The notes below the pieces were generated by a model. It was given only the letters and a program-made list of their open reading frames with translations. It had not been told where the DNA came from and did not search any database. From NCBI GenBank assembly GCA_028874075.1, contig JAPPLU010000087.1, positions 70,738 through 107,864 on the forward strand: a DNA stretch of 37,127 nucleotides. Direction: 5' to 3'. This document shows positions 24,776 through 32,710 of this stretch, piece after piece. The DNA comes from Chloroflexota bacterium. Its GTDB lineage: Bacteria; Chloroflexota; Dehalococcoidia; Lucifugimonadales; UBA3495. A program made the position numbers and the translations under genes. Numbering within the stretch: the stretch's first letter is position 1; each line of letters begins with the position of its first letter.

Positions 24776-25903
24776 TCAGGTTTGGAAGCGGGATAGGGAG
24801 AGGGCAGAAAGTTCCGGAACTTCGCTGCTCCCCTTCAATATCAGGTCGGCCAGGCCCTGGGCCATGCCTGTGCTCCACAGAATCCCTTTGCGGCCGCCGC
24901 CGGTGATAAGGTAGAGGTTGTCCCATTCTGGAATGGCGTCCACGATGGGCATGCCGTCGGCGGACAAGGGTCGGAGGCAGGCCGTCTGCTGGACCAGTTC
25001 CGCCTCGGCCAGGGAGGGGGCCATCTTCAGCAGGTCTCCCATTACCTTGTCGCGGGCGGCAGTGGTTAGTTCCTCGTCGAAACCCACGTCCTCCTCGGTA
25101 GTTCCCGCCCAGATGAGGCCGTCGGGCTTGGAGGCGGCATAGCTGCCCGCATAGTTGAGGGAGGCCACCATGGGGTTTTCCGAAAGCTGCAGACGGATTA
25201 TCTGGCCCTTCAGGGGCCGCACGGGAATTTGCACGTCGCACCACTGGGACATGCCGCCGGTCCAGGGGCCACCGGCCAGGACCACCGCGCCGGCCGCCAT
25301 TTCGCCGGTCTCCAGCTTCACGCCCCGACACTTGCCACCGTCGCCCAGCAGGCCGGTCACCCGCCGCTGGAGAATAGTGGCGCCGTGCTTTTCTGCGGCC
25401 TGGGCAACGGCCAGGTTGTAGCGGTAGGCCTCCACCGCGCCGGTGCCCTGAGCGTAAGAGGCGCCGATGCAGTCGGGGTTGGTACGGGGTTCCGCCTTAA
25501 CTGCGTCTTCCGGTTGCAGCCACTCCACCCTGAAGCCGGGAAGGTTGGACTGCCAGGCGATGGCCTGCTTCTGGTGGACGGCCTCCTCCTCGGTGAAGGC
25601 CAGGTTAAGGCGGTCGCGGAGATGGAACTGGGTGTCGATGCCCGTCTCCTCCTGCAGTTCCTCGTAGATGGTCTTGTGCCGCTCAAAGCACCAGACGCTG
25701 AAGTCCAGGATGTGGTCCGGAATTCCGGCGCCCTCCAGCGGGCCCAGCCCGCCGAAGGCAAAGCCCGAGGCATGGCTGCCCACCGAGTCGGCTTCGAAGA
25801 GGGTAACGGTGAGGCCAGACCTGGCCAGTAGATAAGCGGTCAAGCAACCAGCAATGCCGGCGCCAATGATTATCACGTCGGGGTTAGAAGCGTTTGTGGC
25901 CAC
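24776..25903 (-). CDS. FAD-dependent amino-acid oxidase (glycine oxidase/DadA-like, DAO family)
   Basis: A flavoprotein of 375 residues in the D-amino-acid oxidase family. The FAD-binding motif V-I-I-I-G-A-G-I-A-G is at 10-19 with the matching acidic residue in L-F-E-A-D, a G-A-V-V-L-A-G-G-P-W-T segment lies in mid-protein, and the C-terminal dinucleotide-contact motif L-Y-L-I-T-G-G-G-R-K-G-I-L-W-S-T-G is intact. Related enzymes oxidise glycine, sarcosine or D-amino acids to imino acids, some in thiamine synthesis (ThiO). No thiamine genes are nearby, so a catabolic role is as likely. The start is GTG, supported by AAGGAG 6 nt upstream. Confidence 0.85.
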   Translation of the reverse strand: MATNASNPDVIIIGAGIAGCLTAYLLARSGLTVTLFEADSVGSHASGFAFGGLGPLEGAGIPDHILDFSVWCFERHKTIYEELQEETGIDTQFHLRDRLNLAFTEEEAVHQKQAIAWQSNLPGFRVEWLQPEDAVKAEPRTNPDCIGASYAQGTGAVEAYRYNLAVAQAAEKHGATILQRRVTGLLGDGGKCRGVKLETGEMAAGAVVLAGGPWTGGMSQWCDVQIPVRPLKGQIIRLQLSENPMVASLNYAGSYAASKPDGLIWAGTTEEDVGFDEELTTAARDKVMGDLLKMAPSLAEAELVQQTACLRPLSADGMPIVDAIPEWDNLYLITGGGRKGILWSTGMAQGLADLILKGSSEVPELSALSLSRFQT

Positions 25904-25963
25904 CTGTTGCTCCTTGTGGACGGGGTAATGGGCTGAATGTCAGTGGGTAGCTGTCAATCCCTT

Positions 25964-26800
25964 CTACCCGCCCAGGAAACGGGCGCCGAAGCCCAGGGCC
26001 AGCCGTTCGTCGCCGTCCCAATCCAGCTTTCCCGCCATGATCGCGTCGTCAGGGGCAATTCGGCCGTACATCACCATTACATAGGTCTCGCCGTCGCAAC
26101 GGAAGATGACATCGGCGTCGACATTTCCCTCGCCCACCTGCAGGGTCACTTCCTCGTTGGCAATTGCCAACTCGTACACCGATTGAACAGGTTCATCGAT
26201 AACAAAGCGGTACACCTGCGGGGCGGGAATGGTGGTATCGGGACGGAAGGCGCGGCGAGCGGCCCGGTTCACCGTGTCCATCAGCACCCGCACGCTGCCG
26301 TCGGACAGGTGATAGTCAGGGTCAAAGCGAGAGCAGACGTCCCAGGCGTGCATAGTCAATTCGCTGATGCGCATGTCCAGCATAGTACGGACAGACTCCG
26401 GGCCCGGGGGCCAGTAACACAGGTTGTCCCACTGCCCGTCTTCGACGGTGTCAAACAGGTCGACTGCTTCGTCGAGACGCTGGAACAGAATCTGTTGCAG
26501 TTGGTCCCCTGCTTCGGCGCGGGTATTAAAGGCCCGCTGGAATATGTTCTGGGCGAACTCGTCCTCGTTGTGATCGGTTACGGGCGCCGCTCCGGGCGGG
26601 GGAGAGTAGTCGCCCTGCAGCCCCCGGCCCACATTCAGGACGAAGGCCTGACCCGAAAGGTGGGCGACCACGTCGGCCACCGACCAGCCATCGCAGGCGC
26701 TGGGCCGTTCCCAGTCCTCGGGAGACAGGGCGGCAATCCGTTCCTTGAAAGCGGCCGCCTCCTGGCGCAGTACTCCAGCACGGTCCACGGGGCTCTGCAT
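25964..26800 (-). CDS. Maleylpyruvate isomerase-fold protein (MDMPI/DinB-like), copy 1
   Basis: A 278-residue protein with an N-terminal four-helix MDMPI domain and a C-terminal SCP2-like domain. The metal-binding residues of the family are present: H47 (V-V-A-H-L-S-G), E147 and H151 (S-E-L-T-M-H-A-W-D). In actinobacteria relatives use mycothiol; whether this organism makes mycothiol is doubtful, so the thiol partner and reaction are open. The true start is the ATG at 26800, 5-6 nt after GGGAGGAGA. The longer frame to 27010 runs through a repeat and the next gene's tail. It is preceded by a paralogue on the same strand, 59 nt away. Confidence 0.8.
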   Translation of the reverse strand: MQSPVDRAGVLRQEAAAFKERIAALSPEDWERPSACDGWSVADVVAHLSGQAFVLNVGRGLQGDYSPPPGAAPVTDHNEDEFAQNIFQRAFNTRAEAGDQLQQILFQRLDEAVDLFDTVEDGQWDNLCYWPPGPESVRTMLDMRISELTMHAWDVCSRFDPDYHLSDGSVRVLMDTVNRAARRAFRPDTTIPAPQVYRFVIDEPVQSVYELAIANEEVTLQVGEGNVDADVIFRCDGETYVMVMYGRIAPDDAIMAGKLDWDGDERLALGFGARFLGG

Positions 26801-26822
26801 GAGTGTCTCCTCCCGGAAAGTC

Positions 26823-26853
26823 AGACATGGGTATACAGGATGTACAGGATAGC
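26823..26853. repeat. Palindromic repeat family A, half copy
   Basis: Only the left arm (GACATGGGTATACAGGATGT and a few more bases) is recognisable, between the two tandem MDMPI-like genes. Confidence 0.45.
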
Positions 26854-26858
26854 AGAGG

Positions 26859-27698
26859 CTAGAAGACAGTGGCAAAGGCGCGGACCAGGTCTTCTTCTCC
26901 GGAAAGGGCAACCCGGTCGTTTTTGATGGCGTCTGCAAAGGACAGTCGGCGGTACAGGGCAAGGATGAATGTCTCAGTATCGCAAGACAGGGTAGCCGCC
27001 GCCGGAGCATCGCTGGCCTCGGAAATGCTGGTGGATTCCGGAGTCAGGGTAAAGTCGTAGGCACTGGTGATGGCGCCGGAGAGTTGGAAGCGCAGGATGG
27101 CCGGACTGCCGGATGTCTGGGCCAGCAGGACGGCAGGCTGGGGACGCTGCACCACCCGTTCCAGGAGGACGGGCTGGCTTTCGGGGGACAATGGAGTGCC
27201 GGGTTCAGCGTGAGACTGGATATCCCAGGCGTGGACGGCCAGTTCCTGAACGGTAAGGTCGGCCAGGGTCCAGACGGGACGGTTGCCGGAGTGGTAGAAG
27301 CAGGGCTTCTCGTAATCGTCAGGGGTCACCGATTCCAGCACCTGGCTCAAGGCTTCGAAGCGGCGGATGAATGTGGGGAGGATGAGATTCCCCAGGAAGT
27401 CCCGATATTCGCGGGCAGTCAGGTCGTAAAAGTCTTCGGGCGGGAGACCGGCGTATCTTTCATCTTTGGGGGAACCCGGTGGGGGCGTTACGTCGCCGGC
27501 CAGGGCGCGCGTGATGAAAGTAACGTAGAACTCGGCAATCCAGACCAGGTGTCCCACCAGATCGCCCACCTGCCAAAGGTCGCAGGCGGTAGGGTGGTTC
27601 CAGCCTTCGGGGGACAGGCCGCCGAGGTATGTGGCAAGGCGTTCCGCCTCGAAGCGGGCCAGGCGGGTGCGGGTTTGCATTTGGGTGGGGGTGGGCAT
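26859..27698 (-). CDS. Maleylpyruvate isomerase-fold protein (MDMPI/DinB-like), copy 2
   Basis: A 279-residue paralogue of the next gene downstream. The metal-site residues are H50 (L-V-G-H-L), E152 and H156 (Q-E-L-A-V-H-A-W-D), preceded by the A-C-D-L-W-Q-V-G-D-L motif that matches A-C-D-G-W-S-V-A-D-V in copy 1. The C-terminal half again looks like an SCP2-type domain (C-D-T-E-T-F-I-L-A-L-Y-R-R-L). The sequences are well diverged, so the duplication is old. AAAGGAG precedes the ATG by 6 nt. Probably co-transcribed with copy 1. The function is unknown beyond the family. Confidence 0.8.
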   Translation of the reverse strand: MPTPTQMQTRTRLARFEAERLATYLGGLSPEGWNHPTACDLWQVGDLVGHLVWIAEFYVTFITRALAGDVTPPPGSPKDERYAGLPPEDFYDLTAREYRDFLGNLILPTFIRRFEALSQVLESVTPDDYEKPCFYHSGNRPVWTLADLTVQELAVHAWDIQSHAEPGTPLSPESQPVLLERVVQRPQPAVLLAQTSGSPAILRFQLSGAITSAYDFTLTPESTSISEASDAPAAATLSCDTETFILALYRRLSFADAIKNDRVALSGEEDLVRAFATVF

Positions 27699-27708
27699 GG
27701 GGGCTCCT

Positions 27709-28176
27709 TTATTGGATGAGGAGTTCTTGCAGTTTTAGGATGCGGGGGGATTGGGCGGCGAGGAGGTCCATAGCCAGGAGTTCTAACTTGTCGAGCTTGC
27801 CATTGATAATTCGGTGCAGCGGATTGATGGAAACAGGCAGGCCATATCGGGGATCATCCAGTCTGATGCCTGAACTGCGGGCCGACTGCAAGAGCCAGCC
27901 TTCCAAAGTCGGGCAAAGCACTAGCAATCGGTTATTTCGGCGACTGTTCAAGTAGCTCAGTATTCCCCACTCTGAATAGTCATTTTGTTTGAGCAGCCGA
28001 CCGAATTGGACAGGTGTCGGAGAGTTGGGGTCTTCGTCTACCATACCCGAGCAACCCGAAACCTCAAAAATACGCTTCAACACTTCGTCCTTATTGAGTT
28101 CGTGGCTTATTTCTCTCCTTCGCAACCCTAAACTCCGGGCCAAGGCTTCATCGGCCAAGCATTCCAAGTAGAGCAC
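27709..28176 (-). CDS. Small TOPRIM-like protein, partner of the AAA ATPase
   Basis: A 155-residue protein. The N-terminus L-Y-L-E-C-L-A-D-E-A-L-A-R-S-L-G has the form of a TOPRIM first strand and helix with the conserved Glu at 5 (compare V-E-G-x-x-D in primases). G-M-V-D-E-D-P-N-S has the D-x-D of the second motif at 47 and 49. These would bind Mg2+ for cleavage of nucleic acid. The start is GTG, sharing one base with the TAG stop of the ATPase gene (TAGTG), so translation is tightly coupled. The order ATPase then TOPRIM recalls a split OLD-family protein. The assignment is from motif reading only; I know no characterised member. Confidence 0.7.
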   Translation of the reverse strand: MLYLECLADEALARSLGLRRREISHELNKDEVLKRIFEVSGCSGMVDEDPNSPTPVQFGRLLKQNDYSEWGILSYLNSRRNNRLLVLCPTLEGWLLQSARSSGIRLDDPRYGLPVSINPLHRIINGKLDKLELLAMDLLAAQSPRILKLQELLIQ

Positions 28177-29186
28177 TATTCTTCCAAATACCTCTTCAAA
28201 TTGGCAAATATGTTGATTTCGAAAAGTTCGGGTAGTTCCTCTGCCGCGAGCGGTCTAACCTTGGTCTGGTATTCCTCACTGTAAACGATATTTATCGCTA
28301 TATCGTCTTTAGGAGCTTTGCTGAGCAAAGGCATCAAGAAATAGGGGTTGTGGGTGACGATAAAGTACTGATTGCCATTTTCGTCCATTGCAATTTGCTC
28401 GGCGAGGATCTTAGTTTCGCCGGGGAAGGAATGGGCCTCGGGTTCTTCTAGGACGATGACCGCATTTCGATTTGTTTCAATGGCGGCAGTGTAGAAAGTG
28501 ATCCGCTGAAAAGTCTCTGATGCAAGAGAATACGGGTATGAAATTATGACGTCATCTGCTTGCTTGATTACTTCAATCTTGTTTTCTTGAGGCCGGAGCC
28601 CAAGACGCAAACCATTAGCCATAATGGGTGAGTTCACGAGATTCCGTAAAGCGCGGTCTTGCAACAACAGTGAGGGTAAATTAGCCCCGAAAGGAGGTGC
28701 CAAGAAGTTTTCAGATGACCTACGGTCATATTCCTTTGAAGAAAAGCGATAAAACCTGATTTTGTCAGGCAACATTGCATCGCCGGGATAAGAGGAAATA
28801 GGATCAACCGTATTTATGGTAGTGTGATCACCGAGAAATGACGTAGCGGGGGAGTAAATACCCGGACCTACTGAAAACGTGATCCCGCCCCCATATTGAC
28901 CTTGCTGAAAACCAAATGTAACTCGTAAATCGTCAAGCTGAACCTTAATGATTTCGCTAACGTCTTCGTCATAGAACATGTTGGAAGTTGTCTCATGCCT
29001 TACAAACCCTTCCAGCTTGGCCTCTGGGTCATACTGGCGCACCCCGATAAACGAAACCAGCCCCAGCGCCTCCAGAATGTTGGACTTGCCGGTGTTGGGT
29101 TCGCCTATGAAAATATTGAACCGCTTGCAGGGCAGGGTCAGGTCTTTGATGGACTTGAAGTTGTGGATTTCCAGCTCATTTATCAT
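28176..29186 (-). CDS. AAA-family ATPase (OLD/RecF-like, AAA_21 type)
   Basis: An SMC/OLD-type ATPase of 336 residues. The N-terminus I-N-E-L-E-I-H-N-F-K-S-I-K-D-L is the usual first strand pair. Walker A is G-E-P-N-T-G-K-S at 28-35, Walker B is V-I-V-L-E-E-P-E-A-H at 243-252, and the H-loop is V-T-H-N-P-Y at 277-282. A signature-like S-L-A-S-E-T-F-Q-R lies just before Walker B. The start is placed at the second ATG because AGGAGG abuts the first one and is 9 nt from the second. Codon use is more AT-rich than in the neighbours. With the overlapping TOPRIM-like gene it forms a compact two-gene cassette of the type found among phage-defence systems. Confidence 0.85.
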   Translation of the reverse strand: MINELEIHNFKSIKDLTLPCKRFNIFIGEPNTGKSNILEALGLVSFIGVRQYDPEAKLEGFVRHETTSNMFYDEDVSEIIKVQLDDLRVTFGFQQGQYGGGITFSVGPGIYSPATSFLGDHTTINTVDPISSYPGDAMLPDKIRFYRFSSKEYDRRSSENFLAPPFGANLPSLLLQDRALRNLVNSPIMANGLRLGLRPQENKIEVIKQADDVIISYPYSLASETFQRITFYTAAIETNRNAVIVLEEPEAHSFPGETKILAEQIAMDENGNQYFIVTHNPYFLMPLLSKAPKDDIAINIVYSEEYQTKVRPLAAEELPELFEINIFANLKRYLEE

Positions 29187-29224
29187 GCCGTCCATCCTCC
29201 TGGCCCTGCTGCGGTTTGAGAGGG

Positions 29225-29249
29225 GCCCCTCCCCGCAGGGGAGAGGGGC
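29225..29249. repeat. GC-rich hairpin repeat between cassette and TcuA-like gene
   Basis: GCCCCTC (29225-29231) and GAGGGGC (29243-29249) flank complementary CCCC/GGGG tracts. On the minus strand it follows the TcuA-like stop codon by about 20 nt and may end transcription, although no T tract follows. Confidence 0.5.
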
Positions 29250-29267
29250 ATTGTAGCAGGAGCCGGA

Positions 29268-30764
29268 CTAAATATCCTTTAGCAGGTTGGCGTCCTGGCC
29301 GGCGCTGGTGCCGGAGAGTTTGCCGAAGACCATGCCTGCCGAGAGGCCGGAGCCGCCGGGGTAGTTGTAGTAGAAGAGGCCGCCTACCATTTCTCCGGCG
29401 GCGTAGAGGCCTGGGATGGGGTCCTGGGCGTTGGTTACCACCTGGCCCCGGTTGTTGATCTTGACGCCGCCGAAGGTGAAGCTGATGCCCGTGGTTACGG
29501 CGAAGCCCAGGTAGGGCGGCGTGTCGATGGTCTCGGCCCAGTTGGTCTTGTCCACTGCCAGGCCCTCGGTGCAGCGGCCGTCCTTGATGGTGGGGTTGTA
29601 GGGGATATCGGTGCGGACAGCGGCGTTGTACTCACGTACCGTCTGGGCCAGGCCCTCGGGGTCAATGTCCAGGCGGGCTGCCAGTTCCTCGATGGTATCA
29701 GCCTGAGCCATGGTTACCTGGGGAATCCAGTACTCGTCCCGAAGCAGATGCTTGACCTTGTCGTCGAAGATCTGGAAGGCCAGGGCCTGGGGCTGGCTGA
29801 GCAGGGCGCGACCGTAGGTAACGTAGGTGTAATTGCGGAAGTCGTATCCTTCGTCCAGGAACCGCTCGCCGTTGATGTTGGAGATGATGCCGAAGGGATA
29901 GGAGTGCTTCTGGAAAAGCTCGGTGATGGTGCGGTCGCCGAAGGGCGGGGCGTTCATGTCCCAAGCCACGGCGTGGCAGCTGCTCCAGTGGCCGTGGGAC
30001 TGGGCGCCCACGTCCAGGGCCATGCGGATACCGTCGCCGGTGTTGTAGGGAATGCCGCGCACCTTGACCGTTTCCCAGCCGGGGCCCAGGTAGCGGCAGC
30101 GCATTTCGGCGTTGGCCTCAAACCCACCGGCGGCCAACACTACCGAGCGTCCCATGATGTCTTCAAACCCGTCGGGGCCCAGCACCTGCAGACCGTTGAC
30201 CCGCCCCTTCTGGTCCTGGAGCAACTTGATGCCCTGGGTGGAGTAGCGGACCTCGATGCCCATACGCTGGGCCACGTCGAACTGCTGGTCGGACAGGCCC
30301 TTTCCGGCGCCCACTGCCTCCACCACCAGGCCACCCCAGAACCGGTACTTGTCGCCGTCCAGGAAGGCCTGGCGTCCAAAGGACAGGACGAAGCGGACGC
30401 CGTGTTCCTGCAGCCACTTCATGGTGGGATGGGAGTTGCTGACCAGAATCTGGGCCAGTTCCGGGTCGGACAAACCGTGGGTGACGCGCATCATATCATC
30501 GTAGTACATGTCCTCGGTGTACTGGCCCACTTCGATGGAGTTCTCTTCGGTCTCGGACATATCGGGAATGAGGGCCTTGATGTCGTCGATGCCGTCGAAG
30601 GCGAAGCGGATGATGCCGCCGGTGAAGTAAGTATTGCCGCCGCGGAAGTATTCGGGGGCCTTTTCCACCACCAGCACGGACTCGCACTGTTCCTTAGCGG
30701 CAATGGCGGCGCTGAGGGCGGCGTTGCCCGCGCCCACCACGATAACGTCATATTCCTGAGCCAA
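29268..30764 (-). CDS. FAD-dependent tricarballylate dehydrogenase-like flavoprotein (TcuA/fumarate reductase family)
   Basis: A 498-residue flavoprotein of the fumarate reductase/succinate dehydrogenase family. The FAD motif is V-I-V-V-G-A-G-N-A-A-L-S-A-A at 7-20, and the glycine/threonine-rich R-G-G-N-T-Y-F-T-G-G block follows at about 41. The C-terminal G-L-Y-A-A-G-E-M-V-G-G-L-F-Y-Y-N-Y-P-G-G-S-G-L segment is very like TcuA, which oxidises tricarballylate to cis-aconitate. No tcuB/tcuC genes adjoin, so the substrate is unproven. The start is TTG, supported by GGAGGT 5 nt upstream and by the FAD motif position. Confidence 0.82.
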   Translation of the reverse strand: MAQEYDVIVVGAGNAALSAAIAAKEQCESVLVVEKAPEYFRGGNTYFTGGIIRFAFDGIDDIKALIPDMSETEENSIEVGQYTEDMYYDDMMRVTHGLSDPELAQILVSNSHPTMKWLQEHGVRFVLSFGRQAFLDGDKYRFWGGLVVEAVGAGKGLSDQQFDVAQRMGIEVRYSTQGIKLLQDQKGRVNGLQVLGPDGFEDIMGRSVVLAAGGFEANAEMRCRYLGPGWETVKVRGIPYNTGDGIRMALDVGAQSHGHWSSCHAVAWDMNAPPFGDRTITELFQKHSYPFGIISNINGERFLDEGYDFRNYTYVTYGRALLSQPQALAFQIFDDKVKHLLRDEYWIPQVTMAQADTIEELAARLDIDPEGLAQTVREYNAAVRTDIPYNPTIKDGRCTEGLAVDKTNWAETIDTPPYLGFAVTTGISFTFGGVKINNRGQVVTNAQDPIPGLYAAGEMVGGLFYYNYPGGSGLSAGMVFGKLSGTSAGQDANLLKDI

Positions 30765-30958
30765 GTTACACCTCCGAAGGGTAAAGCAAAGTTAAGAGTG
30801 GATATTCTTCGACACAAGGGCCGTGGAAATCGTGAATAATGATAACCGGAAGGGGGATAGGGGGCAAGGAAGGGGATCCACCATGAGAGTGGCTTTTCTC
30901 CTTCGGCGACACTTTGGAAGCAACAAAGTAGACGCAAGGGCTGCTCCTACGAAGGCCT

Positions 30959-31990
30959 CTAATTTTGGAAAATCTCCCGCGTCACCGACCTGGTCGCGCC
31001 GCCGAAGGTGGGGACCCAGGAGGAGTGTTTGCCGGGGCCGCCGAGGACGATGATGGCCAGGTCATCGGGGGTGGCTACCATGGGGATGGGGCCATCGGGG
31101 ATTTGGCCGAAGCGTTCCAGCATGGTGGCCTCGGTATAGCGTTCCAGGGGGACCCGGGCGTGGCGGTGGAGCCAGTCCCGGATGTCGGCCTTGGTGAAGC
31201 CGTCGGCGGCCATGGTGGCGGCGTGTTCGGGACCCAGGGCCAGCAGGGTTTCGCCCCCGGTGTAGGCGTTGTTGGCGCCGGTGACGGCCATGGCCCCGGC
31301 GATGATGGTCAGGATCTCCTCTGCTGAGGCGCCAGTGTGGTCGTTGATGTTATGAGGGGGTTCACTTCCTACGACCGTCACCGTGCTCTGCTCTGAATTG
31401 TAGCCTCGCTCGACGTGGAGCGGCACCCAGGGATTGGCTTCCTCGTTCTCGGCAACGCAGTAGGTGTACTTGGAGGGCGCGCCCTGGGTGGACATGTCGC
31501 CTACACCGGGGTGGCCGCCACCGATGTTCAGCAAGGCCAAGCGGGCGGCACGACCGATGGTGGCGTTGGCCCTCCACCCAGGGCCATAGGCGCCGGATGA
31601 ACTGTTCATCGCCAACTCTTCACGGATGGGGCCGTTGACGATGAAGAGGGGGGCGCAGGGGTGGGTAGTGGCCTGGATGGCGTACAGGTTGAAGGCCGGG
31701 TCGCTCATGGCCGCCACCCCGGCGACGACTACGGGCAGGTATTGGGGCAGGCAGCCGGCCATTACCGCGTTGATGGCCAATCGCTCCACGGTGGCATCGC
31801 CCCAGTTGGGGGGAAGCTGGGCTACGACATGCTGCGGGTCCAGGGAAACGGTCGCCAGCATAGCCTCGACCCGCTGGGGAGTGGGCGGCGTGATGGGGAG
31901 ACCGTCGCTCCATCCCTGTTCCAGGTAGTAGTTCTGGAGGGCGTCGTAGTCGTCGGGGAGTTCAATTCGCTGGGCTTCCAGTTGGACCAA
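30959..31990 (-). CDS. Conserved uncharacterised protein downstream of the UGSC selenoprotein
   Basis: A soluble protein of about 343 residues, with no signal peptide. Well-ordered motifs include L-E-Q-G-W-S-D-G-L-P-I-T-P-P-T near the N-terminus, I-N-A-V-M-A-G-C-L-P-Q-Y-L-P-V-V, Q-A-T-T-H-P-C-A-P-L, G-P-G-W-R-A-N-A-T-I-G-R-A, H-P-G-V-G-D-M and P-H-N-I-N-D-H. Cysteines in A-G-C-L-P and H-P-C-A-P could be redox partners of the selenocysteine. I recall proteins of this type beside UGSC proteins, but I know of no assigned reaction. The frame is open to a TTG at 32014 without a Shine-Dalgarno site; the TTG at 31990 has GAGAGG 6 nt upstream and is preferred. The gap to the selenoprotein stop is 36-60 nt. 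Confidence 0.75.
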   Translation of the reverse strand: MVQLEAQRIELPDDYDALQNYYLEQGWSDGLPITPPTPQRVEAMLATVSLDPQHVVAQLPPNWGDATVERLAINAVMAGCLPQYLPVVVAGVAAMSDPAFNLYAIQATTHPCAPLFIVNGPIREELAMNSSSGAYGPGWRANATIGRAARLALLNIGGGHPGVGDMSTQGAPSKYTYCVAENEEANPWVPLHVERGYNSEQSTVTVVGSEPPHNINDHTGASAEEILTIIAGAMAVTGANNAYTGGETLLALGPEHAATMAADGFTKADIRDWLHRHARVPLERYTEATMLERFGQIPDGPIPMVATPDDLAIIVLGGPGKHSSWVPTFGGATRSVTREIFQN

Positions 31991-32050
31991 GGGACGCCTC
32001 TCAGGGAATGACAAACAGGGTGGAACAGATTGAAAAGGACTCGGCGCGGG

Positions 32051-32596
32051 TTACCCGTGAGTAAGCGCTGCCACGACCGTATCGAAAAGGGCCTCAGCCT
32101 TGGCAACGGCAGTCTGCGGCGCTACGCCGCCAATGGGGTGCAGCGTTATAGCCATGGGCAGGTCGGGCATGCCCAGGGAACGGCGTTCCACGTTACCCAG
32201 ACGTTGGAAGAGGTGGCTGCATACCGTTACCGTCGGCACTCCCCTGCTTTCCAGTTCCACCGCGTCGTGGATACTCCACGACGTACAGGAGCCTCAATCG
32301 CCCAGACCCACAACGGCCACCTCCACGGATGCGGCCATCTCCTCAATTACCCGGGGTTCGGCCGGAATGGAGGCGGTGGGTTTGCGGCAGTAGAGGGCGG
32401 CCGGTATTTCGTACTTCTCCCGCAGCAGTTGTTCCAGGCGCTGAAAAAGGACATCGCCGTTGGGCTTGCTGTTCCAGAGGAAGCCAACAGCCTTGCCCCG
32501 TAGGTCGGCGGGCCGCACCGCCATCTCCGTGCGCAGCTGCCGCGGCGGCGCAGTGGGGTTCAGGACGGTTATGTGGCCGGCAGCAGGTAAGGACAT
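32051..32596 (-). CDS. UGSC-family selenoprotein, selenocysteine encoded by in-frame TGA (Sec101)
   Basis: Read straight through one TGA, this is a 181-residue protein with Sec at position 101. The reading frame is the same on both sides of the TGA (32294-32296), and the joined sequence gives V-V-G-L-G-D-U-G-S-C-T-S-W-S-I-H-D, the U-G-S-C motif that names the UGSC family, related to glycine/betaine-type reductase subunits. Other family blocks are V-L-N-P-T-A-P-P (11-18), R-K-P-T-A-S-I-P (71-78) and the C-terminal L-G-M-P-D-L-P-M-A-I-T-L-H-P-I-G-G. Sec101 and Cys104 form a redox pair. A SECIS-like hairpin follows the TGA. The ATG has GGAG upstream. A standard pipeline would split it into two ORFs (32294-32596 and 32051-32260). 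Cys-containing relatives should exist. Confidence 0.88.
32263..32283 (-). promoter_or_regulatory. Putative bacterial SECIS hairpin
   Basis: On the coding (minus) strand CGTCGTGGA and TCCACGACG form a perfect 9-bp stem with loop GTA. The stem begins 10 nt after the TGA and the loop 19 nt after it. A G occupies the first loop position. This agrees with the published general bacterial SECIS description (apical loop about 16-37 nt after UGA, G in the first two loop positions). It lies within the coding region, as bacterial SECIS elements do. Confidence 0.7.
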
Positions 32597-32626
32597 AGGG
32601 CTGGCTCCGTAAGCGTGCTAAGAGGG

Positions 32627-32656
32627 ATTATAGGGTGGGAGTTGGACAAAGAACAA
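32627..32656 (-). promoter_or_regulatory. Possible promoter of the selenoprotein operon
   Basis: On the minus strand a consensus TATAAT (32627-32632) lies 30 nt before the ATG. TTGTTC (32651-32656) is 18 nt upstream as a weak -35. It overlaps the tail of the preceding terminator. Confidence 0.45.
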
Positions 32657-32683
32657 GGGCGCCAGCACAAAAGGGCGCCCTTG
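32654..32683 (-). terminator. Terminator after the 32896-32711 small gene
   Basis: A perfect 10-bp stem (CAAGGGCGCC and GGCGCCCTTG) with a 10-nt loop. On the minus strand it is followed by TTCTTTGT. It separates the small gene from the selenoprotein operon. Confidence 0.7.
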
Positions 32684-32710
32684 AACTATAGCGAACCAAT
32701 AACGGTGACT

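Noticed and set aside
25964..27010. MDMPI copy 1 starting at 27010
   Set aside because: The extra 70 residues overlap the 3' end of copy 2 and a repeat. The ATG at 26800 has a strong ribosome-binding site.
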